From an uncultured Clostridia bacterium (GTDB taxonomy: Bacteria > Bacillota > Clostridia > TANB77 > CAG-508), in NCBI GenBank assembly GCA_948676835.1, contig CAPOZU010000002.1, forward strand, positions 62,001 through 126,000: a stretch of 64,000 nt of DNA, read 5' to 3'. Below, piece after piece: positions 54,337 to 64,000 of the stretch. The position numbers were made by a program, and so were the translations under genes. Below the pieces are notes generated by a model. It was given only the letters and a program-made list of their open reading frames with translations. It did no database searches and had not been told where the DNA came from. The first letter of the stretch is position 1; every line of letters begins with the position of its first letter.

Positions 54337-55940
54337 TGCTTTTTCATAACAATTGGTTTTACTGTTTCTATGAATTCAATATCATTTAGTTTAAGACCAC
54401 TTCTAGAAATATTGCTATTATTAACAATTCTTTCAACATCTGCAATTAATCCTTCTAGATTTTCTTCTAAATCAGCTTCCTCAAGATTAATATTTAATAT
54501 TTTATATTTATTTGAAATTATTGAAACAATGTTTGGTTCTTCAACTAATTTTATGTTATTCAGCATTACTTTATATGGTTGATTTATAAAATCTACTAAA
54601 TCTTGTAATTCCATGGCAACATTAACTTCTGGATCATTTTTGTAATGTTCTTTTATTATATTATACGCATATGAATAGAAAGATACAGCAATTTTAAACA
54701 TATATTTTATTGTACATGTATCATCAACAAATTCTGCAATTCTAAGATTAACTTCAGAATCATCTAATTCCTTATACAAGTTTTTAATTTCTTTTATTAA
54801 TGTATTTGAAGCAACTGGAAATTCATAAATTTTTCTTTCCAATTTTTTTCTAAATAATATAAAGAATGGATTAGATTTTCTTTTTATTAATTTTTTGTTA
54901 TTTTCAGTTTCTTTTAATAATTCTTGTTCTTTCTTATGTATTTCCTTAATTTTGTTATCATGTTCTTCCTTAAATGAGTCTTTTTTCTTGCATCTAGATT
55001 TTAAATCATCTAAAATATATTTGTATTTTTTATATGTATTATACTCTTGAAGAGTTTTCAGTAAATTTCCAAAAGTTTTATCTATTTCTATTTGTCTTTC
55101 AGGAGATGCAGAATAATAGTTTATTGAAAATAATCTTGAATATAAAGAAAGCATTTCCTTATCAGAAAAGTCTTTTGATTTCCATTCTCCAGAAAGAAAT
55201 TTCTCAAGTATACTGTTTGAATCTATACTTTTTAAATTTATTAATTCTTCATTTAACTCAAAGTATCTTTTTACCAATCCATTTTTATCTACAGACATAC
55301 TTTTTAAAATTGAAATATTTCTATCTTTTTGTAATTTTTCAATTTTCTTAGAATTAATATTATATAAATGTCTTAAATTTAATTGAATATGAGTTACTAA
55401 ATCTGTACACTTCCAATATAATGCATCAAATTTTTCTTTTAATCTAGGCGTATTTAAATTTCCATCAGCAGTTTCTTCAAAAAACACTTTCATATATTCT
55501 TTAGTATATTGACTATAACTAAAATCCTCTGCTGTTAAAGTAATTCCACAATCTTTAAATTTTTCTATAAATAATTTTATATTTATATTTACAGACTCCA
55601 AATTACCTTCAAAAAAACAATCTAAATTATTATTTATTTTATCAAATTCTAATTTTTCATAAGCAGTATTTAATTCATTAAATAATTCTATATCTTTTAT
55701 ATTTTCAATATTTTTTGTTAACTCACCAATTTTTGAATTTTCTACTACATTTATAATATTTTCATATCTTTCATGCATTGCATTAAAAATATCTATATTT
55801 ATTTTTTCTGCCTCTACTAAAAATTCATCAACTTTTTCTAAGTATTTAGAAACATTCTTTTTGGTATTAGTTGGTAAAACACTTAAAACTTCCTTATTTG
55901 TTGAGATATATTGGTCAAACTTTTCTAATATATCACTCAT
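54333..55940 (-). CDS. Coiled-coil hypothetical protein (535 aa)
   Basis: A 535-residue cytoplasmic, almost wholly helical protein, Lys/Glu/Asn-rich, with heptad stretches (DNKIKEIHKKEQELLKETENNKKLIKRK) and DALYWKCTDLVTHIQLNLRHLYN. No membrane segment or enzyme motif. It overlaps both neighbours by ATGA junctions (41-aa gene before, signal peptidase after), so the three are one coupled unit. Function unknown; a scaffold or chaperone for surface export would fit but is only inference. Confidence 0.65.
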   Translation of the reverse strand: MSDILEKFDQYISTNKEVLSVLPTNTKKNVSKYLEKVDEFLVEAEKINIDIFNAMHERYENIINVVENSKIGELTKNIENIKDIELFNELNTAYEKLEFDKINNNLDCFFEGNLESVNINIKLFIEKFKDCGITLTAEDFSYSQYTKEYMKVFFEETADGNLNTPRLKEKFDALYWKCTDLVTHIQLNLRHLYNINSKKIEKLQKDRNISILKSMSVDKNGLVKRYFELNEELINLKSIDSNSILEKFLSGEWKSKDFSDKEMLSLYSRLFSINYYSASPERQIEIDKTFGNLLKTLQEYNTYKKYKYILDDLKSRCKKKDSFKEEHDNKIKEIHKKEQELLKETENNKKLIKRKSNPFFILFRKKLERKIYEFPVASNTLIKEIKNLYKELDDSEVNLRIAEFVDDTCTIKYMFKIAVSFYSYAYNIIKEHYKNDPEVNVAMELQDLVDFINQPYKVMLNNIKLVEEPNIVSIISNKYKILNINLEEADLEENLEGLIADVERIVNNSNISRSGLKLNDIEFIETVKPIVMKKQ

Positions 55941-56062
55941 TTTTCATCAGTACCTTTCATTCTTTTTTCTTTTTCTAAAAAAGCTATATATTCTTCTGAT
56001 TTTTTATATAACTCTAGTAGCTCATTGTTACTTAATTCTGAGAATTCAAAATTTTTATCCAT
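55937..56062 (-). CDS. Small hypothetical protein (41 aa)
   Basis: Reads MDKNFEFSELSNNELLELYK... to MKGTDEK. GAAAGGA precedes the ATG at 56062; the TGA overlaps the ATG of the 535-aa gene (ATGA). Acidic, helical. The ribosome site, correct length and coupling support it as a real first gene of the unit. Confidence 0.65.
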   Translation of the reverse strand: MDKNFEFSELSNNELLELYKKSEEYIAFLEKEKRMKGTDEK

Positions 56063-56156
56063 TGTATTAATTCCTTTCAAGAAATTACTAATATTTCATA
56101 AATATTATATATTAATTTAAAATTATAGTCTATACTTTTTATGTTAAATTTATATA

Positions 56157-56186
56157 ACAAAAGGAGACTATCGTCTCCTTTTGTTA
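56157..56186 (-). terminator. Terminator of the giant surface protein gene
   Basis: AACAAAAGGAGAC, loop TATC, GTCTCCTTTTGTT. It overlaps the stop codon and separates this gene from the coiled-coil/signal peptidase unit. Confidence 0.75.
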
Positions 56187-59100
56187 TTTTATGATTATAT
56201 ATGAATATACATCTCCAATATATTGATATTTTTCCTCCTGAGTTGGTTCTGTATTTTCTTCTGAAATTGTATTTCCATCTTCTGTTTTAGTTGATGATGT
56301 GTCTTTTACATCATACAATGAAACTGTTATTCTATATGTTCCTGTTGGTAATTCCTTTAAATCTTTTAGCTGATAATGTAAATCTACTGTTCTTTTTCCA
56401 TTTGCATCTTTGCTTGCTTCAATCATTTCTTGTGTACTTAGTGCTTCATACTCTATAGCTTTCTTTTCTTCATTCATATCTAAAACACGTTTTAGTTCTT
56501 TGCTTTCATCTTTTGGAACTAAGTACTTTGTCAAATCAACTTCTTCTATGTATCTAGGATTTATATCATTATCACCAGTATAATCTCTTCTTGCCATAGA
56601 TATTGTTAGATATGGATTTTCTACTGAATATTTGTATTCAATATGTAAATCTAAATCCTTTAGAGTTTCTGAAAGATATCCATTTTCATCTAAGGTTGTT
56701 GATGTAGCTTTATTTATTATAACTTGATTCTCTGGAATTGTTGCATTTAATCCATATTCATTACTTATAAATGATATTTCTTCTCTTGTTGGATTTGATA
56801 TATTTTCTTTTCCATTATATACACCGTCTGCTGAAGCAAATACTCTTATTTCAAAATCATATTTATTTGCAAAATCGTTAGTAGTATTTTTTGTATTTAT
56901 TATTACTGGTATTGATGTGTTTGAAAAAATATCAGCAAGTTTTAGTCTTATTATACCATTGTATGGTGTATAAGTATTGTAGCTTTTTTTCTTTATTCCA
57001 TCTATTTCTCTTATTTCTTCAACTTGGAAAGTAGTTCCTTTTAAATCACTAATTTGATTTCCATTTTTATCTAGAACTCTTATTTCAGCTCCAAGCTTTT
57101 TATCAAAATATTGTGTATTATAAACATTTATTGTTCTTTTTTCTCCTGTTTTATCATCTGTTATAGTTGATTGTGTTACTAATGAAGAATCTATTGTTAA
57201 TACACTTGTATTTCCAATATATATACTTGAATTACTTGCTTTTACATTTGCAGTAAGTTCAGAATTTGTACTAAATACATTATACACAGTTTTTCCTTCA
57301 CTTTGTTGAGAACTTATTAATCTATAAATAGGATCTGCTGTATCTCCCATCAACTTTATTTCCATTCTAGGATTACTGGTTATTTGACCTTGCTTACCAT
57401 TAAAGCTTGCATTTTGAAAATCTACTATAAATATAAAACATTCATATTTGTAGTCACCTATATAATATGCTTTATCTTCATAATTTTTAGTAGCATCTGT
57501 AGTTCCCATACGTATAAACTCATCTAATCTAAACTCTTCTTTTTTATTAATTTCATCTTGCTCAGTAACAATATAATAATAGTATTCTGGATGTGTTTCA
57601 GATTTATCTATCATAGTAATACTTGTATTTTTTGGAAGTACAGATCCTACATTTATAACTCTATCTGCTTTACTATATTGTTCTTTAGTTATTTCGTCTT
57701 TTCTTGCAAGTTCAAAATAAGTTGAAAAACTACTTTTATCTGTTATATTAGTTGATATTTGTGGGAATATGTCATATTTTGTTCCAGGAGTAGTTACACC
57801 ATTGTATCCTTCTTTTTCTTCCTCTTCTGAGGCTGTTATTTTAATATTGATAATAACAGGTACAATCACATATTTATTATTTGCTGTGCAAGTTAAAGTC
57901 ATTCTTAATTTGTATGTACCAATTTCTCCTGTTTTTAATGTAAGAGTATTAGAATTATATAAATAAAATTCTAATGTTGGTGCCACTGAATTTGGTAAGC
58001 TTCCTGCTAAATATGTATTATCTCCTTTATATGTATCACTTGGACTGTCTGAAAATTTGTAACTTGTATCTTCATTATTTACTTGTGCATGATGTTTTTC
58101 AGGGTTTAGAAGAAATTCTGTACTTGAATTATTTATCCATCCATTATTACTTGTTTTCATTAATAATCCAAAAGTTTTATTAGCAATATCTGGATTAACT
58201 TCTATATTATTTACAGAACTTGTTTCTACAAATTCTATTTGTTTTTCATCTAATCCACTAGATATACTAAAACTATCTAATGTTAAAGTAGCATTTGGAT
58301 ATTTTTCTGCTCCTGTTAATTGTTTACTTACTACACCAAGAGTTGAATATTTTGATGCTGTTAAATCCAAATCAATATTAATTATATCTGTAACAAATCC
58401 TGTATGCCAATAATCATATGCTATTTTCTCATCATTAGGTGTTGGCTCAATATACCCAATATGATATCCTTCTGCTTCATAATTTTCTTCGTTAAGTTCT
58501 CCACGTTCTTTAAGTGCTTCTGCTTCTGGAGTTAAATCTTCATATACTGTGTAGAATCCCATTCTTTGTAAATCTGGTGTATGTGCACCTAAGACATATG
58601 ACTGAGTAAAATCTCTATCTTTCCACAATAATTCATCTACTTGATGATTTACAAATTCATCACCATATATACCTTTATCAATTTTTCCTAAATTATCATA
58701 CCTATACTGTCCAAAGAAGGTCATTCCTTTTACTGTTCCATATGTATCACCATTAGCATTTACAACATCTAAATGTTGTCCATTATACATGTATATTTTA
58801 TTATTTCCATTTATATCCAATGTTCCATTTTCTATTGTAACAATTGCTTCCTCATCAATTCCATTTGCTTCATTATTTTTTAAGCTGCTAAATCCAGTTA
58901 ATGCAAATGAACCGTGTTCTAAATATAAAGTAGTATCATTTTTTATAATTAATTCTTTAATATTTGTTAATGAATATAATGTAGTTTCGTGTATATTAGT
59001 ACTATTAGTGTCTCCTAATAATTGTAATTCAGAATTGTTTATTACAACATTTGTTGCTCTTTGAATTGATTTTAATTTTTTAACATCTGTTTGATTTCCA

Positions 59101-62100
59101 AAATTATTTATATAAATATTTCCATCATTCTTAGCACTAGATGCATTTCCTGAACCATAAATATTTTCTTTAATATTTAAATCATATTCATTTGCATCAA
59201 TATTTATTTCAATATCACCATTAACACTCAAGAAACTATAATCAAAATTTGTACTATTTGTTCTTGATTCACCACCACCAAAAACTGTTCCATTTATATC
59301 TATTATACCTTTTGTATAGCCTTCATCAAATGCTGGCTTTCCAATATACATTTTGGTGTTTCCACAAATTTTAGAACGATTTGATCCACCATATACATTT
59401 CCTCCATTTTCTTCTGATCCTATTGTTGCTCCTGAAATATATACTTCTGCATCACAACCTTCAATATATGTATTATTAGTTTCTGAAACTCCTTTATTTC
59501 CGACATTTGAAGCATTGCCTCCTCCAAACACATTTCCTTTTATAATAGAATTTCCTTCTACAATAATTTTTGATTTTTGAGTAGCAGCAAATTGTCCATT
59601 ATCTTTGTCGTTATCTCCAAGTTCACCTCTACCAGCTCCATAAGCATTTTCTTCTATTGTTGATGATGTTATTCTTACTTGTGTTTGTCCATTAACATCT
59701 CCAAGTCTTCCGCCACCATAAACATTTTTAACTGTTATATCATCTATATAAACTTCCGTATTTCCTTCTACTGTGGCGTTTGCGCCCTCTCCTGCGCCAT
59801 ATATATCTTCAAGTATTTTTGAAGCAGAATTTACAGTTACTTTTATTAATCCTTTAACTTGTCCATTCTCTCCTCCACCATATACATTTTGTATAGTAGA
59901 GTCTGATATCATTAGATCAATATTTCCTATAATATTTCCGTTCTTTCCTCCACCATGTATTGTTTCTATATTAGCATTTTCTTTTACCATAATTAGAGTA
60001 GAACCATTAACAACACCTAGGTTCCCACCGCCATACACATTTGTAACTGTAGATCCATTTATATCTAATTTTAGTTTAAATTCTTTATTTATTGATGCAT
60101 TATTTCCACCATTAAATACATTAGTTATTGTAGCGTTTTTTCCAAGTTTAACATTATCTTCATAAGTTTCAGCAGGACTACTATTCTTACTATCTATTAA
60201 ACTAGCATTATTTCCTCCTCCAAATACTGAATCTACGTTTGTTGGATTATTTTCTCCTATATTTATATTTATATTTCCATTAACATATCCTCTTGTATTT
60301 GCTCCTCCAAATACAGATGCATAATCGCCACCATCTACAATTATAGTAATATCACTTCCATTTAATGACGGATTATTTTCTGAACCTTTTCCAGCTCCAA
60401 ATATATTTCCTAAAATTTCTATTTTATTACCATTTTCTTGTTTTATAGTTATACTAGATTTCTGGTTAACACTGCCCATTGCACTACCACCATAAATATT
60501 TCCATTTATGTTTACATTTCCAGATTTATCAGAAATATTTATATTAGTATTTCCATTTATGTTAGTATTAAGTCCATATCCTCCTGCAAAAATAGCTTCA
60601 TTTTCTTTTGCTTCTCCTTCAGCTGTAATTGAAGATTCATCTGCCACATTACCATTAATAGTTCCACCTGTTATGTTTATATTGGCATCTCCTATTATTC
60701 TACCAAAATTATTAGATCCTCCATGTACAGTTCCACCAACAGTTCCGCCATACATGTCTATTTGAGTATTTCCGCTAACTCCAGCAAAGTTTCCGCCACC
60801 ATATACATTATTTTCAATTTTAGCATTTCCATCAATTATAATATGTGACGAATTAACAACTCCCGCTGTATCAACACTTGAATTTCCATTTCCTGCGCCA
60901 AGTATACATCCATATTGTAGACCATAAAGTGAATCTCCACCATCACTTCCGTTAATTGTTAGTCGATTAGTTCCACCAATCTTGGCATTTCCACCAACAT
61001 AGACCAAAGTGTTTCCATCTAAGCTTCCTATATCTCCTTTGATTGTATCTTTTCCATTTGAACCTGAAAAAATACTATATTCAATAGTTCCACCTGTTAC
61101 TTGAATAATTCTATCACTAGATGTTTTAACTTTTACACATCCTCCTACAATATTTTGTACACTTGCATCGTTTCCTTTTATATATATACGTGTACTTGTA
61201 GAATCTTTATCACTACTATATGCTTTTAATCCACCTGTGATATTTGCAGTTTTTCCACCTTCAATAGTTAATCTTCTTTCTCCCACATCATAATCTGTTG
61301 CTGCTTCTCCTGAATTTCCACTCAAATATATTCCTGAATATGCAGCTTCATCATATTTTTCAAAACAATCAATTCCTATCATTCCACTCTTAATATATAT
61401 ATCATATATTGGACTATTAGCATCTAATGCACTATTTTTAGACTTATTACGTCTTGATGTAATTTTTGAGAAAATTTGTAAATTACTATTTCCATTTTCT
61501 ATATATCTATCATAATCGCAACCTACAATTAAAGTTCCATTCATTGAAAAATTTGTGTTATTTCCAGCTCCTTGAGCTCTATCTACATATATATTACAAT
61601 ATCTTCCAGATTCTACAACTGTTTTAAATTTTTTATTATTTTGTCCACCACATTGAATTTGTCCAAACGTAGTAGTATCAGTGGAATAATTTAAAGGTAA
61701 CATTCCTCTTCCAATACGCAAGTTATATGAATTACCATTAATATATTTCATATTATCATTTAACTCATCTCTTGTATCTATATAATTAGTAGAACCTATT
61801 ACATTTAAATATTCTAATTGTAAATCATTAGTAATTTTTACACCTTTACTCAAAGTAATAGTGGCATTTGCAATAGTTCTATAGTCTACTCCATCATATA
61901 AACTAGTAACAGTAAATGGGATCTCTGTTGCGAGAGCTTTACCATCATCATTTAACGGTCCAGTAACAACTATTATATTAACTTCTCTATCTGATGCATG
62001 TTCTGCATTTTTTTTGTTTTTCTTTAATGTTTCAATAGCCTTATTCCAAGTATCTGCTGGATTTTCTATTGTAGTTCCATCACTATTCCCATCATTTTTA

Positions 62101-64000
62101 ACAAAAACAACATTTGCTGGAATCCAATCTACATATAAATCTATTACAACATTATTTTTATCCTCTACATTAGCAATTAAAGTTTGTGCATATGTGTTTT
62201 CATTTGTATTTATTACATATGATGCATCAGATTTATTTTTCCAACCATTAAATCCAAATAAAGTTTGATATTCTTCTGTTTTTCCATTAGAGTATTCTTC
62301 ATAAACAGTTCCAAGTGGTCTATCCATAAAAGGATTATCAATTAATTCTAATTCAATTTGACCATTATTAATAGGAACAGCTTTATGATATGTTATAAGA
62401 TTTTGTCTTTCTGTATCTGATACATATCCAGTTTTATTATCTGAAATATTATATTCATAAGTGTATGTTAGATGTTCTACTATTTTTGGCTTTAAATTTA
62501 TATTAGCAATGTTAGGTCTTAAATTTTTATCAGTACGCTTTATTATTATATTTACGCTTAATGTATTATTATTAAGTTGGTAATCTTTTGAATTTAGTCT
62601 TATTTGTCTCCCACCATTATCTATAGTATAAGATTCTGTTGGATTACTTAAAATTTCAAATTGAAATTCAGTTGCTCCTGGTTTAAGTTCAAAATCTATT
62701 ATTATTTCCCAATTTTCTCCTATAGTTACACTTTTATCCAAAGTTAAAGTATATGGAACTCTTCTTTCATTTGAGGCTCCATCTGTATAAGGTGCTGAAG
62801 TATAAGTCAAATTATACTCTAAATTATGTTCTACATTTTCATTTCTAAAATTCTTTTCAGGAGCACTATGATAATTTACAGTAACATTTGCTAGATTATC
62901 AGTAGAATATTGATTTGAATTTTCTCCTAAAATATTATCTGTATAATTTTTTCCAAAATAATAATTTTTGTCATCTTCATATGTATCTATTGTAGCTTGA
63001 GTTTCAGTAACTGATCTTTTTGAAAGAACAGCATATTTTGAAAATCCGTCAGCATTAAATTCTATTGAATTTGCTTCTACTTCAAAACCTTCTATTGTTT
63101 CAATTGCCTCTGCAAAATGTATTAATTTCACATCATTTTCATTTGGTAAAGAATTTAGGTCAGTTGATTGAATATTAACTGAAACACTTGGTGCCCAATC
63201 ATAATTTTCTGGTTGATAAACATTTCCATCTTTTTCTATTGATATATCATAAACACAAAGCATTTGATAATCTTTTAAATCTTCGTATTCATTTACTTGG
63301 CTTTCTAATTCACTTGAATTTTCTTTTATACATTTTAACTTATATTTAGCAGGAATATATCCTATAGATGTAATTTCTGAAGCTTCATCTTTAAAAATTA
63401 ATTCTTGATTATATAATTTTATTTCTTCATTTGTTATAGTCTGATATTCAACCTCTACTAGGATATTTCCTAAAGTATATTTTCCTTTTTCATCTGTTTC
63501 ATACACATTATATCTAGTGCCTGGTTTAATCCCATTTTCAGTAACGATATCATTATTAAAATTATCTTGAATTTCTTCGTTTTTATTATCATCTTCTATA
63601 ACTTCATTTTTATCTATCGCATTTTGTACTGTATTTGATGATGTTGTATTTTGTACTTCATTTTTTACTACATTTTGTACTTTATTATCATCTTTTACAA
63701 TTTCATTTGTTACACTATTTTGAACTATTGTATTTGAATTATCAGTAATTGTATTTGTTACAATATTTTCTTCTTTTTTATCTTCTATAACATCTTCTTC
63801 TATTTTATTTTCTTTATCTTTATCTTCTTCATTTTCTTCTATTTCATAAGCTTTAGATGTTGAATAATATTTTTTTAATCCAGCAATTTCTTCATTTGTA
63901 TTTGTTTCTGGAACTATATTTTCTAAAAGAGTATTTGTATTATCTGTTTCTACAGAAGAATTTGTAGTATTATTTTCTTCTAAGTTGGTGATATGATATT
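56184..64000 (-). CDS. Giant beta-helix-type surface protein, partial (5' end outside)
   Basis: The frame is open to the window edge (about 2605 codons seen); a GTG at 63506 is internal, since sense codons continue upstream through an Asn/Glu/Val-rich low-complexity stretch (NTITDNSNTIVQNSVTNEIV). In order after that: a GIKPGTRYNVYETDEKGKY module, a DUF11-like strand region, a Listeria/Bacteroides-type repeat (FGFNGWKNKSDASYVIN...LYVDWIPANV), VFVKNDGNSDGTTIENPADTWNKAIETL as in right-handed parallel beta-helices, then about 2 kb of YGGGN.G.VNG repeats, and C-terminal beta domains (ITVSLYDVKD...YSYIIIK). No sortase motif at the end. Very likely secreted and surface-bound, adhesin-like. No in-frame CGG seen across the whole frame. 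Confidence 0.8.
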   Translation of the reverse strand, partial: YHITNLEENNTTNSSVETDNTNTLLENIVPETNTNEEIAGLKKYYSTSKAYEIEENEEDKDKENKIEEDVIEDKKEENIVTNTITDNSNTIVQNSVTNEIVKDDNKVQNVVKNEVQNTTSSNTVQNAIDKNEVIEDDNKNEEIQDNFNNDIVTENGIKPGTRYNVYETDEKGKYTLGNILVEVEYQTITNEEIKLYNQELIFKDEASEITSIGYIPAKYKLKCIKENSSELESQVNEYEDLKDYQMLCVYDISIEKDGNVYQPENYDWAPSVSVNIQSTDLNSLPNENDVKLIHFAEAIETIEGFEVEANSIEFNADGFSKYAVLSKRSVTETQATIDTYEDDKNYYFGKNYTDNILGENSNQYSTDNLANVTVNYHSAPEKNFRNENVEHNLEYNLTYTSAPYTDGASNERRVPYTLTLDKSVTIGENWEIIIDFELKPGATEFQFEILSNPTESYTIDNGGRQIRLNSKDYQLNNNTLSVNIIIKRTDKNLRPNIANINLKPKIVEHLTYTYEYNISDNKTGYVSDTERQNLITYHKAVPINNGQIELELIDNPFMDRPLGTVYEEYSNGKTEEYQTLFGFNGWKNKSDASYVINTNENTYAQTLIANVEDKNNVVIDLYVDWIPANVVFVKNDGNSDGTTIENPADTWNKAIETLKKNKKNAEHASDREVNIIVVTGPLNDDGKALATEIPFTVTSLYDGVDYRTIANATITLSKGVKITNDLQLEYLNVIGSTNYIDTRDELNDNMKYINGNSYNLRIGRGMLPLNYSTDTTTFGQIQCGGQNNKKFKTVVESGRYCNIYVDRAQGAGNNTNFSMNGTLIVGCDYDRYIENGNSNLQIFSKITSRRNKSKNSALDANSPIYDIYIKSGMIGIDCFEKYDEAAYSGIYLSGNSGEAATDYDVGERRLTIEGGKTANITGGLKAYSSDKDSTSTRIYIKGNDASVQNIVGGCVKVKTSSDRIIQVTGGTIEYSIFSGSNGKDTIKGDIGSLDGNTLVYVGGNAKIGGTNRLTINGSDGGDSLYGLQYGCILGAGNGNSSVDTAGVVNSSHIIIDGNAKIENNVYGGGNFAGVSGNTQIDMYGGTVGGTVHGGSNNFGRIIGDANINITGGTINGNVADESSITAEGEAKENEAIFAGGYGLNTNINGNTNINISDKSGNVNINGNIYGGSAMGSVNQKSSITIKQENGNKIEILGNIFGAGKGSENNPSLNGSDITIIVDGGDYASVFGGANTRGYVNGNININIGENNPTNVDSVFGGGNNASLIDSKNSSPAETYEDNVKLGKNATITNVFNGGNNASINKEFKLKLDINGSTVTNVYGGGNLGVVNGSTLIMVKENANIETIHGGGKNGNIIGNIDLMISDSTIQNVYGGGENGQVKGLIKVTVNSASKILEDIYGAGEGANATVEGNTEVYIDDITVKNVYGGGRLGDVNGQTQVRITSSTIEENAYGAGRGELGDNDKDNGQFAATQKSKIIVEGNSIIKGNVFGGGNASNVGNKGVSETNNTYIEGCDAEVYISGATIGSEENGGNVYGGSNRSKICGNTKMYIGKPAFDEGYTKGIIDINGTVFGGGESRTNSTNFDYSFLSVNGDIEINIDANEYDLNIKENIYGSGNASSAKNDGNIYINNFGNQTDVKKLKSIQRATNVVINNSELQLLGDTNSTNIHETTLYSLTNIKELIIKNDTTLYLEHGSFALTGFSSLKNNEANGIDEEAIVTIENGTLDINGNNKIYMYNGQHLDVVNANGDTYGTVKGMTFFGQYRYDNLGKIDKGIYGDEFVNHQVDELLWKDRDFTQSYVLGAHTPDLQRMGFYTVYEDLTPEAEALKERGELNEENYEAEGYHIGYIEPTPNDEKIAYDYWHTGFVTDIINIDLDLTASKYSTLGVVSKQLTGAEKYPNATLTLDSFSISSGLDEKQIEFVETSSVNNIEVNPDIANKTFGLLMKTSNNGWINNSSTEFLLNPEKHHAQVNNEDTSYKFSDSPSDTYKGDNTYLAGSLPNSVAPTLEFYLYNSNTLTLKTGEIGTYKLRMTLTCTANNKYVIVPVIINIKITASEEEEKEGYNGVTTPGTKYDIFPQISTNITDKSSFSTYFELARKDEITKEQYSKADRVINVGSVLPKNTSITMIDKSETHPEYYYYIVTEQDEINKKEEFRLDEFIRMGTTDATKNYEDKAYYIGDYKYECFIFIVDFQNASFNGKQGQITSNPRMEIKLMGDTADPIYRLISSQQSEGKTVYNVFSTNSELTANVKASNSSIYIGNTSVLTIDSSLVTQSTITDDKTGEKRTINVYNTQYFDKKLGAEIRVLDKNGNQISDLKGTTFQVEEIREIDGIKKKSYNTYTPYNGIIRLKLADIFSNTSIPVIINTKNTTNDFANKYDFEIRVFASADGVYNGKENISNPTREEISFISNEYGLNATIPENQVIINKATSTTLDENGYLSETLKDLDLHIEYKYSVENPYLTISMARRDYTGDNDINPRYIEEVDLTKYLVPKDESKELKRVLDMNEEKKAIEYEALSTQEMIEASKDANGKRTVDLHYQLKDLKELPTGTYRITVSLYDVKDTSSTKTEDGNTISEENTEPTQEEKYQYIGDVYSYIIIK
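59120..61260 (-). repeat. Glycine-rich beta-helix repeat tract in the giant surface protein
   Basis: Tandem degenerate units of about 25-35 residues with the core (V/I)(Y/F)GGGN.G.V.G.(T/I) alternating with strands such as NINI(T/S)GGTI. At DNA level the words CCACCATATACATTT and TTTCCTCCTCCAAA recur. Typical of right-handed parallel beta-helices; copy number may vary between strains. Confidence 0.8.

Noticed and set aside
59120..61260. CRISPR-like array suggested by recurring words
   Set aside because: Repeats are degenerate, in frame and protein-level (YGGGN), with no constant-length spacers.
63504..63506. GTG at 63506 as the start of the giant surface protein
   Set aside because: Sense codons continue in frame to the window edge and no ribosome site precedes the GTG.
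56184..63506. Plus-strand ORFs opposite the giant gene and other large genes
   Set aside because: They are low-complexity shadows of repeated codons, without ribosome sites or homology.

Overview
The window is very AT-rich, densely coded and mostly on the minus strand. It comes from a low-GC, endospore-forming member of the Clostridia. The evidence is an alpha/beta small acid-soluble spore protein, SpoIVB, YqfC/YqfD, SpoVG behind a textbook sigma-H promoter, a T-box leader on pheST, and several sortase-type or thioester surface proteins. I cannot name the species. An uncultured gut-type Clostridia lineage is a guess. I saw no rRNA, tRNA, CRISPR array, insertion sequence or prophage.

Layout. 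0-1.8 kb: start of addA (partial). 1.9-12.3 kb: two large surface proteins (thioester/DUF11-like; fibro-slime/LPxTG) around a D-Ala-D-Ala carboxypeptidase. 12.5-14.6 kb: small helical protein and a membrane-anchored GH25 lysozyme. 14.7-18.6 kb: pheST with a T-box leader. 18.6-23.2 kb: unrecognised coiled-coil and membrane proteins. 23.3-25.2 kb: spoVG and murC, divergent. 25.2-29.5 kb: operon of two polytopic membrane proteins around a sulfatase-modifying-factor-like protein. 29.6 kb: spoIVB. 30.8-44.4 kb: a Tad/Flp-type secretion or pilus operon (CpaB-like, two ParA/CpaE-like, CpaF ATPase, TadB/C-like, seven short-TM pilin-like or pseudopilin-like proteins). 44.5-53.1 kb: HAD phosphatase, SASP, hpf, then the conserved recO-yqzL-era-DUF3048-dgkA-ybeY-X-yqfD-yqfC cluster, in which unknown gene X sits where phoH usually lies. 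53.2-56.1 kb: DUF4116 protein, SipW-like signal peptidase, coiled-coil protein and a 41-aa protein. 56.2-64 kb: a giant beta-helix-type surface protein running off the window.

Main discovery. Five otherwise intact genes are each split by +1 frameshifts, six in all: addA, the CpaF-type ATPase (twice), two pilin-like genes and the SipW-like peptidase. At all six breakpoints the zero-frame codon is CGG. Skipping its C restores the protein exactly, reading GGA or GGT (Gly). I searched by eye for every other in-frame CGG in the recognised genes of the window and found none. CGG therefore never appears to be read as Arg here, while AGA, AGG, CGA and CGT are used. In three of six cases the restored glycine is the invariant Walker A or Walker B (GEV) glycine, and in the peptidase the shift joins the catalytic Ser to the catalytic His region. 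The simplest reading is that CGG is an unassigned or hungry codon in this lineage and is used as a +1 recoding site, in effect a CGGN quadruplet meaning Gly. The main rival is a systematic one-base sequencing insertion. Both are testable.
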